NCBI GenBank assembly: GCA_903894975.1 | Contig: CAITSE010000206.1 | Coordinates: 1 to 36,941 of the forward strand | Direction: 5' to 3' | DNA from: an uncultured Lentisphaerota bacterium | GTDB taxonomy: Bacteria > Verrucomicrobiota > Lentisphaeria > Oligosphaerales > CAITYL01 | Length of the DNA: 36,941 nt | Shown: piece by piece, positions 1 to 7,490 of the stretch | Layout of the letters: each line of letters starts with the position of its first letter | Numbering within the stretch: position 1 is the first letter of the stretch | The notes under the pieces: generated by a model | Database searches by the model: none | What the model saw: the letters and a program-made list of their open reading frames with translations, nothing else | Told to the model about the DNA's origin: nothing | Made by a program: the position numbers and the translations under genes

Positions 1-141
1 CCGGCTCACGTTGGGAGTTCCCACTTCAGTGGGGGCTGTTCAAGTCTTTCCTGTCTAAGAAATAACGGTTCTTAAGGTTACGCGCATGCCCGGCGCGGGT
101 GCCGGAACGTGCAACGTCGCGGTCTCCGACGACGCCGCGGA

Positions 142-160
142 AACGTGGTGCAACCACGTT
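142..160. repeat. hairpin downstream of fabI
   Basis: A perfect 8-bp stem (142-149 with 153-160) and a 3-base loop lie just beyond the fabI stop. A second near-palindrome centred on cccggccggg sits at about 167-183. Together they could end fabI transcription, although no clear T-run follows in the minus direction. A further small hairpin (cccacttcagtggg) near bases 20-33 is of the same type, so these may be members of the dispersed palindromic repeats seen across the window. Confidence 0.4.
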
Positions 161-184
161 GCTACATTTTCCCGGCCGGGGAAA

Positions 185-997
185 TCAGCCGGCGGCGGGG
201 GCGGTGGCCTTGCGCACGACGGCGCGGTCGAAGTAGTTGATGGACATGCCGGCGTCCACGACCACGGTCTGGGCGTTGATGCCGCCGGAGAGGGGGCTGA
301 GCAGGTAGAGGGCGGTGTTGGCGACCTCCTCGGTGGCCAGAGCCTTTTTCCGGGGGATGACTTGTTCGGCGAAGAGGTAGGCGTCGATGTAGCCGGGGAT
401 GCCGGCGGAGGCGCTGGTCTTGAGCAGACCGGCGCCGACGGCGTTGACGCGGATCCGGGTGTCGGCGCTCAGGCTCTTGGCCAGGAAGACCACGGTGGAG
501 TCCAGGGCGGCCTTGACCGGGCCCATGTACCCGTAATTCTCCGCCGCCATGCGGGTGGTCGAGATCGAGAGGGTGACCACGGCGGCATCGGGGTTCAGCA
601 GCGGCTTGAGTTCGCGGACCAGGCCGATGAGGGAATAGCAGGAGATGCTCATGGCTTCGAGGAAGTCCTCGCGCCGGGTGAGGTGGAAGGGCTGGATGCC
701 GTCGCGGTAATTGGCGAAGGCGATGGAGTGGACCAGGCCGTCGAGGCGGACGCCGTCGCGGGTCAGCTCCGCGGCCAGGGCGGCGAGATCTTCGTCGCGG
801 GCGACGTCGCAGGTATAAATCGGGGCATCGCCGAGAATGGCGCGGACGCTGTCGCGGACGGCGGCGTCACGGACCGCATGGATGACCCTGGCCCCGGCCT
901 GTTTCAAGGCGTTGTGGATGGCGAAGGCGACGCTGCGGCGATTGGCGACGCCGGCCACGAGCACCGTCTTGTTTTCCAGGCCGAGAAGAGGATTCAT
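185..997 (-). CDS. fabI: enoyl-[acyl-carrier-protein] reductase (FabI-type)
   Basis: This is a 270-residue protein of the short-chain dehydrogenase fold, the usual FabI length. FabI reduces the trans-2 double bond of enoyl-ACP with NAD(P)H, the last step of each fatty-acid elongation cycle, in the cytoplasm. The N-terminal nucleotide loop reads GVANRRSVA at 16-24, matching the FabI form GVANxxSIA rather than the ordinary SDR glycine motif. The catalytic pair has FabI spacing, Y155-x6-K162, within NYGYMGPVK. The C-terminal segment with VVVDAGMSINYF matches the family end. The ATG at 995-997 is the only start that keeps the nucleotide loop at its normal distance; I see no strong ribosome-binding site. 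The gene stands alone, with the phosphate transporter gene upstream on the same strand about 120 bases away. Function is confident; cofactor preference cannot be read. Confidence 0.9.
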   Translation of the reverse strand: MNPLLGLENKTVLVAGVANRRSVAFAIHNALKQAGARVIHAVRDAAVRDSVRAILGDAPIYTCDVARDEDLAALAAELTRDGVRLDGLVHSIAFANYRDGIQPFHLTRREDFLEAMSISCYSLIGLVRELKPLLNPDAAVVTLSISTTRMAAENYGYMGPVKAALDSTVVFLAKSLSADTRIRVNAVGAGLLKTSASAGIPGYIDAYLFAEQVIPRKKALATEEVANTALYLLSPLSGGINAQTVVVDAGMSINYFDRAVVRKATAPAAG

Positions 998-1116
998 AGG
1001 GGTGATACCATAGTGAATTCGCAGGGAATCGGCAACGCCGGCAGGACGGATTCACACAGAAGTCACGAAGGAAGTGCTCCAGGCCCGCTCTCGCGCCGGA
1101 ACCGCGTCTGAATCGC

Positions 1117-2280
1117 TCAAGGCAACTGGACGGTGGCGGCGGGCAGGATGATGAACCAGTGGAAGACAATGTAGACCAAAGCGGAGCAGGCGGCCGTCAG
1201 GGGGATGGTCATGAGCCAGGCCCAAATGATGGTCCGGGCGGTGCCCCAGCGGACCTTGGCGGCGTGCTCGACGGCGCCGACGCCCATGATCGAGCCGGCG
1301 ATGACGTGAGTGGTGGAGATGGGGATGCCGAGGCCCTTGATGATGCCGTTCAGGAGCAGGACGGTGGAGCCGGAGATCTCGGCGATGAACCCTTCGAACG
1401 GGCGGATTTTGGTGATGCGGGTGCCCATGGTTTTGACGATGCGCCAACCGCCGAACATGGTGCCCATGCCGATGGCGGCATAGCAGGCGAAGACCGGCCA
1501 TTGCGGCGGGTGCTTGAGCATGGTGGCGAGCTGGCCGTCGGCCGGGACATACGCTTTGGCCGCAAACAGGGCCAGGAAGATGACGCCCATGGTTTTCTGC
1601 GCGTCATTGAGGCCGTGGCCGATGCTGTAGAGCGTGCAGGAGAAAATCTGGAGGCGGCGGAAGACATAGGTGACGGTTTTCGGCCGGGCGCCCCGGCAGA
1701 TGTTCATGATCATGACGGACAGGATCGCGGCGATCAGCATGCCGATGAGCGGGGCGATGAAAATGCCCAGCACGATGCCGCCGACGCCGCCGTGGAAGGA
1801 CCAGTGGGCGGATTGCGTGATGGCTTTCCAAATCAGGTCCGCTTTTCCTCCCAGGCTTTCCCCCGCCCATTGCGGCGCGCGGAAGGCGAGCTGATGGATG
1901 CTGGCCGTGACCCCGCCGCCGACCAAGCCGCCGATCAGGGCGTGACTGCTTGAGGTGGGCAGGCCCAGCAGCCAAGTGAGAATGTTCCAGAGCGCGGCCC
2001 CGGTCAGGGCGCTGAAAATCACCAGCAGCTTGATCTCGGCCGAGCTGAAGATGTTGATCGAGATCGTTTTCGAGACCGTGTCGGCCACGTGCAGCTCGAA
2101 AAAGAAATACCCGACGAAATTGGCCAAGCCCGCCAGGATCACCGCCTGAACCGGAGTGAGGGCCTGAGTCACCACGGGCGTGGCAATGGCGTTGGCGGCG
2201 TCGTGAAAGCCGTTGAGAAAGTCAAAGAGAATGGCCACGGCCACGACAATGACCAGAAGGACGAGGATGGTGCTGGTCAT
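1117..2280 (-). CDS. pit: PiT-family inorganic phosphate transporter
   Basis: This 387-residue polytopic membrane protein belongs to the PiT family of ion-coupled phosphate permeases. The two family signature repeats are clear. In the N-terminal half GFHDAANAIAT (24-34) is followed by TSSSHALIGGLVGG (109-122). In the C-terminal half GHGLNDAQKTMGV (221-233) is followed by STTHVIAGSIMGVG (322-335). About ten hydrophobic segments surround a hydrophilic central stretch at about 138-160. The gene starts 4 bases after the stop of the DUF47 gene, so the two are surely co-transcribed; this DUF47-PiT pairing is widespread in bacteria. Coupling ion (H+ or Na+) and metal-phosphate preference cannot be judged. 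No Pho-box-like operator was recognised upstream. Confidence 0.92.
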   Translation of the reverse strand: MTSTILVLLVIVVAVAILFDFLNGFHDAANAIATPVVTQALTPVQAVILAGLANFVGYFFFELHVADTVSKTISINIFSSAEIKLLVIFSALTGAALWNILTWLLGLPTSSSHALIGGLVGGGVTASIHQLAFRAPQWAGESLGGKADLIWKAITQSAHWSFHGGVGGIVLGIFIAPLIGMLIAAILSVMIMNICRGARPKTVTYVFRRLQIFSCTLYSIGHGLNDAQKTMGVIFLALFAAKAYVPADGQLATMLKHPPQWPVFACYAAIGMGTMFGGWRIVKTMGTRITKIRPFEGFIAEISGSTVLLLNGIIKGLGIPISTTHVIAGSIMGVGAVEHAAKVRWGTARTIIWAWLMTIPLTAACSALVYIVFHWFIILPAATVQLP

Positions 2281-2284
2281 CGGC

Positions 2285-2929
2285 TCACCCTTGCTTCACA
2301 ACAACGCCGCGGACGAGCTTGCCGATGTAATCCGCCGAGTCCACCACATCCTCCAGGTGCTCGTAGAGATCCTTGAGCCGGATGACGTCCACCGGATCCA
2401 TGTTGTCCCGGAACAGCTCGGCCATGCTCTGGTGGAAGAGGTCGTCGGCCTTGTTTTCCAGGCCGTGCATTCGCGAGGTGATGTCGCCGATGTCCCTGCG
2501 GGTGCGGAGGGCGTCGATGAGTTCGCCCATGATCGTGCAGATGTCAACGATGATGTCGGCGAAGCGGCGGGCATTGGCGGGGACGGTGCGGATGGAATAG
2601 ATGTCGATCTTGCGGGAGATGCTGTAGAGGATGTCCAGGGTGCGGTCGATGTTGATCGCCATCGTGTGAATGTCTTCACGGTCGATGGGGGTGATGAAGG
2701 TGAGGTTGAGTTCCTTGATGATCTTGAACTCGATGTTGTCGCCGCGCTGCTCGCACTCTTTGATTTCTTTGAGGCGGTTCTGGATTTCCTCGGGGGAGAA
2801 CGACTCCAGATTGGAGATCAAGGCCTTGAAGAGTTTGCTGCCCTCGATCAGGACGTCAATCTGTTCGGTGAAGTAGGTGAAGAACTTGGTTTCGCGGGGG
2901 AGTAGCAGGTCCAGCAGATTGAACTTCAT
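2285..2929 (-). CDS. DUF47 / PhoU-like partner of the PiT transporter
   Basis: This 214-residue, mostly helical cytoplasmic protein matches the DUF47 (PhoU-like, TIGR00153) family. It opens with a short segment ending FFTYFTEQIDVLIEGSKLF. It then shows the family's charged helices, with a conserved E-rich stretch (EIQNRLKEIKECEQRGDNI at about 49-67) and TPIDREDIHTMAINID, where acidic residues and a His line a likely metal site. It lies directly upstream of the PiT gene with a 4-base gap. In other bacteria proteins of this family modulate the neighbouring PiT carrier, and that role is inferred here from the pairing. A GGAGA sequence about 11 bases before the ATG may serve as ribosome-binding site. 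Confidence 0.88.
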   Translation of the reverse strand: MKFNLLDLLLPRETKFFTYFTEQIDVLIEGSKLFKALISNLESFSPEEIQNRLKEIKECEQRGDNIEFKIIKELNLTFITPIDREDIHTMAINIDRTLDILYSISRKIDIYSIRTVPANARRFADIIVDICTIMGELIDALRTRRDIGDITSRMHGLENKADDLFHQSMAELFRDNMDPVDVIRLKDLYEHLEDVVDSADYIGKLVRGVVVKQG

Positions 2930-3005
2930 GATGGCGGGTCTCCGGCGGTTGAAGACAGGCGACGGCGGGCGTCGCGGATGCAGTTCATAGCATAATCCGC
3001 CAACC

Positions 3006-3022
3006 GCCGCCTGACAGGCGGC
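3006..3022. repeat. palindrome between the SH3-like protein gene and DUF47-pit
   Basis: The sequence gccgcctg-a-caggcggc is a perfect inverted repeat (realistically a 6-bp stem with a 5-base loop). It lies between the stop of the 3.1-4.4 kb gene and the DUF47 start, both on the minus strand, so it could act as a terminator for the former. A G/T-rich run of ggtt units follows at 3051-3077. No convincing promoter for the DUF47-pit pair was found in this gap. Confidence 0.4.
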
Positions 3023-3093
3023 TAACCAAATTCTAACACCCCGGCCATGGGGGTTGGTTAGGGTTGGGTTGGTTCGGCCTTGCCTGGCAACGG

Positions 3094-4413
3094 TTATGGC
3101 GGCGGCAGGGGCGCAGTGGGCGTCGGGGTTGCGGCCGGGGGAGGGGCGCCGGATGGCGCGGAAAACGCCGCCAGGAGTTGCTCGGTGCGCGCCGCGGTTT
3201 CGGCCTGCAGGCGGGTGAGTCGGATCTGTTCTCGCCGGGCGGCGTCGAACCGGGCGGCGAGGGCGGTTTTGTCGGCCTCCATGTCTTTAATGACGCGGCG
3301 GGCGCGGGAGGTATTGACGTATTCGGACATGCCGGCGGGCAGGTTGCTGACCGGGTACAGGGCGCGGCCGGGGCCGTCGCGGTTGAACGGGTCGCGGCCG
3401 GGAGCGGTATAAGGGAGGTTGCTTTCGGCGCGCATGGCGAGTTCGGCGGCCTGGGTTCGGGAGAGGAGATCAGCGAGGAAGTGGATTTCAACGTCCAGGT
3501 CGGTGAGCTGCCGGGCGGTGACGGTCTGGTTCAGGCGGCTTTCCTCTTCGAGGGCGGCGCGGGAGCGGAACTCTTCGGCCCGGGCCTCGCAGATCTGCCC
3601 TTTCCAGGTGGCCCGGAGCCATCCCGGATGGTTAGGATGCGGTTCGGCCGGGAGGACGGTCAGGCGCGGCAATCGGGCGGCGACTTGTTTGTCGGCGGTG
3701 AGTTCGGCGCCTTCGCGCACGGTAATGTAGGGGGCCTGACGGTACCCGGTGGCGGACTGGCGGAAACGGTCAAGCGCCTGCTGCCAGGCATTGGCGCGGA
3801 TCTCGCTGCGCTGGCGATCTTCCAGGCCGCGGAGTCGGCCGGCTAGCTTCTCCCGCAGGGCGGTCTCAACCTTGGCCCGCTCCTCGTTCCAGTCGCGGAT
3901 CATGCGCTTGGCCATGCTGGGATCGAGCTTGTCGGAAAAAGTGACGGAGGGTGACGGCTGGATGGCGCCGCCGCCATTCTGATAGGTGTATTGCTGGACG
4001 TTGCGGTAGACGATGACCGAGTCGTAGCGGGCGGCCGCGATGGCGTAGGCGATCTCGGCGCGGCGGGCGAGAAGGCCGTCGATGTCGCGCCCGCTTTCCT
4101 GAACTTGACGGTCAAGCTCGGCCAGGCGGGTGCGGGTGTTGCGTTCCAGGGCGCTGGCGGCGACCAGGCTTTTGGCTTCGGCCTCCCAAGGTTGTTGGTT
4201 CCAGGTGACCAGCAGCCAGGCGTGATCCGCCTCGATGGGCGCGGCTTCCACAATCTGGCCGGGGGCGAGGTGTGCCGCCACGACATGTTTGCGAAAAAGC
4301 TCCACCTCGGCGGTGGTCAGATACGGTTCGGCTCGGATCGCGGCGGCGGTCAGCAGCAGGGTCAGTCCGGCCAGCAGGGCGGGATGGCGGGAAAAGAGAA
4401 GATCGGTGATCAT
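3094..4413 (-). CDS. secreted protein with two SH3-like/coiled-coil repeats
   Basis: I do not recognise this 439-residue protein. Residues 1-28 form a signal peptide ending AAAIRA|EP, so it is exported. The mature part is an internal duplication. Unit 1 (about 30-215) and unit 2 (about 228-415) each begin with a short beta-rich segment resembling a bacterial SH3 domain (AWLLVTWNQQPWEAEAKSL and GWLRATWKGQICEARAEEF). Each continues with a long charged helix likely to coil and ends with a second basic helix (RMIRDWNEERAKVE and RRVIKDMEADKTAL). The tail from about 418 is rich in Pro and Ala. The start was chosen at the ATG at 4411-4413 because it gives a compact signal peptide; ATGs at 4423-4425 and 4447-4449 are alternatives. 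It lies 150 bases downstream of ftsZ on the same strand, so an envelope or cell-wall role is possible but unproven. Confidence 0.6.
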   Translation of the reverse strand: MITDLLFSRHPALLAGLTLLLTAAAIRAEPYLTTAEVELFRKHVVAAHLAPGQIVEAAPIEADHAWLLVTWNQQPWEAEAKSLVAASALERNTRTRLAELDRQVQESGRDIDGLLARRAEIAYAIAAARYDSVIVYRNVQQYTYQNGGGAIQPSPSVTFSDKLDPSMAKRMIRDWNEERAKVETALREKLAGRLRGLEDRQRSEIRANAWQQALDRFRQSATGYRQAPYITVREGAELTADKQVAARLPRLTVLPAEPHPNHPGWLRATWKGQICEARAEEFRSRAALEEESRLNQTVTARQLTDLDVEIHFLADLLSRTQAAELAMRAESNLPYTAPGRDPFNRDGPGRALYPVSNLPAGMSEYVNTSRARRVIKDMEADKTALAARFDAARREQIRLTRLQAETAARTEQLLAAFSAPSGAPPPAATPTPTAPLPPP

Positions 4414-4563
4414 ACTGTAGACCATATCCCGGCCCGGGGGGAAAAGCAATGTCCGACGTAATGGCTTAGCCGTGACGAATTTTCTTTGATCTTGCCGTTG
4501 GCGTCGGGCTGCATGGGTGTGTCTCGTCCGTGCCAGTCCGTGATCCCAACCGTCTTTGGTGGT

Positions 4564-5754
4564 TCAGGTGCCGGGGTCGAGCTGGATGCTGCGGCGCTGG
4601 AAGGTGGGGATGTCCAGGTTTTCGCCGCGCACGGTGGTGGGCGGGCAGTTGGCGAAGATGCCGAGCGCCTGTTCCTGGAGCAGGAGTTCGCCCTGGACTT
4701 CGCGGCCGGACTTGGCACGTTTGGGGGTGGCGGGGTCCGCGGCGCCGGCGGTTTTGGCGGCGAGTTCGTGGGCGGGGCGGTTCCGGCCGGTGGCGCGGGT
4801 TTCTGCGCCGAAACGGCAAATCAGGCCGGTGAGGCGGATCTCATCCTGAAAGCGTTCGTCGGTGAAGGCGCCGACCAGCAGTCGTGAGGTGGGCGGAAAG
4901 CGCTGCTGGATGGCGGCGAGGCAGGATTGCATTTCGCCCACGGACAGCCCTTGGCCGCCGATCAGGGTGAGCACGGCGGCATCGGCCTTGGCCAGATTGT
5001 CGGGGCCGCCGACGAAGGGGCAGTCGAAGAAGCTGCGGATGACTTCGTGCCAGCGTTCCGGGCCGGCGCCGCGGCCGACGCCGAGGGAGCAGAGCCCGGG
5101 GCGGTCCTTGAGCAGGTTGCAGACGGCGGCGAAATCGACAGAGAGCAGGGCGTCGGCGTGCGGGATGCAGGCCAGGCCGTTGAGCCCCTGGGCCAGGACG
5201 GTGTTGGCGATCTCGAAGGCGCGGGTGGCGGGAGTGTCGGCGGGGAGGGCGCTGAAAAGGAGGTCGTTGGGAATGGCCAGGACGGCGTCGGTGAGGGCGC
5301 GCAGGGCTTCCAGATCCTTTTCCGCCTGATGGCAGCGCCAGTTGCCTTCGAAGGCGAAGGGCAGGCCGGCCAGGAACAGGCTCGGGATGTTCATGAGCCG
5401 GAGCTGGCGGGCGAGGACGCGGGCGGCGCCGGCGCCGGTGCCGCCGCCGAGGCCGGCGGCGACGATGACCATGGCGGCGTTGTCCACGAACTGGGTGAGG
5501 TCGGCCAGGGAGGCGGCCGCGGCTTTTTCGCCCATGGTCGAATTGCCGCCGCAGCCGGAATCCTTGGTCCAATTGGGGCCGAGGGGGATCTGGATGAGGC
5601 CTTGGAGGTGATCGAGGGCCTTACGGTCGGTGTCGGCCGCGGCGATCTCGACGGTGCGGCCGAGAGAGGCATCGGCGGCGAGTTCGGCGGCGATGCGGCC
5701 GCCGCCGCCGCCGAGGCCGATGATCGCGACGCGCTTGGAAGTTTCCTGGGTCAT
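4564..5754 (-). CDS. ftsZ: divergent cell-division protein FtsZ
   Basis: FtsZ is the tubulin-like GTPase that forms the division ring. This 396-residue protein keeps the N-terminal glycine loop (GLGGGGGR, 13-20), the NTD-like ADTD segment (40-43), the GTP-binding signature as GGGTGAG (103-109; canonical GGGTGTG) and a C-terminal peptide close to the family consensus (NLDIPTFQRR, 379-388) for FtsA binding. The synergy T7 loop reads SVDFAAV (205-211) instead of NVDFADV. The first Asp stays (D207), while the Asn is Ser and the second catalytic Asp is Ala (A210). Reduced or altered GTP hydrolysis is the inference. The start is the ATG at 5752-5754, since upstream in-frame sequence is proline/serine-rich and overlaps ftsA. 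It follows ftsA by 34 bases, the classical order, with no other dcw genes nearby. Confidence 0.9.
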   Translation of the reverse strand: MTQETSKRVAIIGLGGGGGRIAAELAADASLGRTVEIAAADTDRKALDHLQGLIQIPLGPNWTKDSGCGGNSTMGEKAAAASLADLTQFVDNAAMVIVAAGLGGGTGAGAARVLARQLRLMNIPSLFLAGLPFAFEGNWRCHQAEKDLEALRALTDAVLAIPNDLLFSALPADTPATRAFEIANTVLAQGLNGLACIPHADALLSVDFAAVCNLLKDRPGLCSLGVGRGAGPERWHEVIRSFFDCPFVGGPDNLAKADAAVLTLIGGQGLSVGEMQSCLAAIQQRFPPTSRLLVGAFTDERFQDEIRLTGLICRFGAETRATGRNRPAHELAAKTAGAADPATPKRAKSGREVQGELLLQEQALGIFANCPPTTVRGENLDIPTFQRRSIQLDPGT

Positions 5755-5788
5755 GGGAAAGGCCAGATCCGGTTGGGGAGTCGGGAGG

Positions 5789-7072
5789 TCACCAGTTGAA
5801 GGGGCGCCAGCGCATGAGCAGGCGGAAGATGGAGAGGATGTCCTGGCGCAGTTGTTCGAACAGGGAAAGCACGGGCGGCTGGAGGTTGGCCATGGCCGTG
5901 CGGCCGAAGCGGAGAATGCCGATGGGCGTGGCATACCGCGGGGAATTGATGATTTCCTTGGGGCCGTTCACCAGGCGGGGGGTGCCCAGGGTGACGGGCA
6001 TGTCAAAAATCTGTCTGGCCAGGTCCAGGATTTCAGGAATCAGCGCGCCGCCGCCGGTCAGGCGGATGCCCGAGCCGATGCGCTTGAGCATATCCTTGGA
6101 CTCCAGGTCGTGGCGGATGATCTGGAAAAGTTCCTGGAGGCGCAGTTCCACCACATGCTCGACGGTGGCGACAGGGATCTTGCGGAGCGGCTTGCCGGGC
6201 GTGGGTTCGACGTCCAGCATGCGGGTGCCGCCGTCCTGGGTCATGCGCGCCTTGGCGCCGAGATCTTTCATGCCTTCCACCAGTTCCCGGCAGCGCTGGA
6301 CCGGTAATTGCAGGGCCAGGGACAGGTCGTTGGCCAGGTGTTCGCAGCCGACGGTGACCTGGCCGGAATGCAGGCAGCGGGCCTCGCCGGTGAAGACGGC
6401 GTATTCGGTGACGCCGGCGCCGAGGTCGATGACCATTGCCCCTTTTTCCGTTTCCTCCGGCCCGAGTACGCCGAGGGCGGCGGCCACGCCGGAGAAGACC
6501 ACCGCCTTGGGCTCGTCCTCCTCCGTGCCGATGGCTTCGGTGATCAGGTGCCGGGAACTGTTGAGGCGGTTCTGCTGGCCGAAGATGATGTGGCCGTCGG
6601 CCTCGAGCTTGCCGCCGAAAAGGCCGACGGGATTGTCCACCTCCCGGCCGTCCACCAGATATTGGCGGCGGAAGCGGTGGAGAATCTCGCGGTCCGGGGG
6701 CAGGGTGCAGTTCCAGACGTTCTGTTCGGCCAGTTCCACGTCTTCCGCCGTGATGTGCGGGTCATAGGAGTGGATGATGGTGCTGCCGATACTGTTGACC
6801 GAGCCGAGGTGCGAGCCGGTGACGGCGAGGAAGACGTTCTTGATCGGTTCGCCGGCGGCGTCTTCGGCGGCGACCAGCGCCTTGTCCAGCTGTTTCTGCA
6901 CGGTCTGGGGGTCGCCGATTTCCCCTTTCATCACTTTCATGGACGGCTCTTCGCCGATCCCGAGCAGGGTGAGGACATGATCCTCGTGGAATTCGCCAAT
7001 GACAACTTTGATGGAGCGGGTGCCGATCTCCACCGCCGTCAGCACTTCCCGTCTGCGCCGCCGCTTGCCCAT
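5789..7072 (-). CDS. ftsA: cell-division protein FtsA
   Basis: FtsA is the actin-like ATPase that tethers FtsZ to the membrane. The 427-residue product shows the actin-fold motifs: phosphate-1 VEIGTRSIKVVIGE (14-27), phosphate-2 VIDLGAGVTEYAVF (214-227) and the adenosine motif LTGGGALIPEI (338-348). The FtsA-specific 1C subdomain falls at about 85-170. The last about 24 residues (SLFEQLRQDILSIFRLLMRW) form an amphipathic helix with basic and aromatic residues, as expected of the membrane-targeting sequence. The ATG at 7070-7072 gives MGKRRRRREV, a normal distance to the first motif; an in-frame ATG upstream would add a low-complexity tail. It leads a two-gene unit with ftsZ. Upstream an inverted pair ccattg/caatgg (7180-7185, 7195-7200) could be an operator, and beyond it lies a long palindrome. 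Confidence 0.93.
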   Translation of the reverse strand: MGKRRRRREVLTAVEIGTRSIKVVIGEFHEDHVLTLLGIGEEPSMKVMKGEIGDPQTVQKQLDKALVAAEDAAGEPIKNVFLAVTGSHLGSVNSIGSTIIHSYDPHITAEDVELAEQNVWNCTLPPDREILHRFRRQYLVDGREVDNPVGLFGGKLEADGHIIFGQQNRLNSSRHLITEAIGTEEDEPKAVVFSGVAAALGVLGPEETEKGAMVIDLGAGVTEYAVFTGEARCLHSGQVTVGCEHLANDLSLALQLPVQRCRELVEGMKDLGAKARMTQDGGTRMLDVEPTPGKPLRKIPVATVEHVVELRLQELFQIIRHDLESKDMLKRIGSGIRLTGGGALIPEILDLARQIFDMPVTLGTPRLVNGPKEIINSPRYATPIGILRFGRTAMANLQPPVLSLFEQLRQDILSIFRLLMRWRPFNW

Positions 7073-7490
7073 GAGTGTGTCCGCCCGCAGGTATATCGCC
7101 GCGGCCGCCTCCCGCGCGGGGGGCGCGGGCGACCTGCCGGATTCTGGTGTATACGAAACAACAGGCGTAACGTAGCCGGCCATTGGCAAACGGACAATGG
7201 CGCGGCCGTTCTTTTCCGAAGAGGGCAAGAAGAGTCAGGGGATGGCGTCCTCCCGCTCCCTGAATCCCCCTGGAGTGTGGCCGCGACCTCCTTTTTATTG
7301 GGAAACCGGAGTTGCGAAGTCCGCCGGCGGATGAGGCATTGGCAAGTTGACCATGCGTTGGCCCGCCGGCGCACTTCGCAACTCCCGGCGGTTCCAAAAG
7401 AAACGGGTCGAAGACCCTCTCCAGAGAGGCTTGGGGAGATGGGAGAATGCCATCTTCCCAACTCTTACCTCCCCGGTTATGTTATGCGGC
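7073..7490. other. intergenic region between ftsA and the desaturase-like gene
   Basis: This 418-base gap between divergent genes must hold both start regions. Bases 7073-7219 contain GC-rich sequence and a 6-bp inverted pair with 9-bp spacing (7180-7200). Bases 7220-7476 are a single long imperfect palindrome, described separately. I see no convincing sigma-70 promoter pair on either strand. Confidence 0.6.
7220..7476. repeat. long imperfect palindrome (about 250 bp)
   Basis: The two halves mirror each other around about 7347. The tightest match is gttgcgaagt (7311-7320) with acttcgcaac (7373-7382), continuing into cgccggcg on both sides. The inner 21 bases (7336-7356) are themselves near-palindromic. 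Outward, tggag (7271) pairs with ctcca (7419-7423), gatggc (7241-7246) with gccatc (7449-7454), and aagagt (7230-7235) with actctt (7461-7466), all on nearly the same axis. Outer arms look roughly two-thirds identical by eye. The element ends within a few bases of the next gene's start, so it would form most of that gene's 5' leader. It could be a MITE-like element, two inverted copies of a repeat, or a structured RNA. Confidence 0.75.

Noticed and set aside
7301-7395. Integron attC site
   Set aside because: The palindrome lacks the paired RYYYAAC/GTTRRRY core sites and no integrase or cassette array is present.
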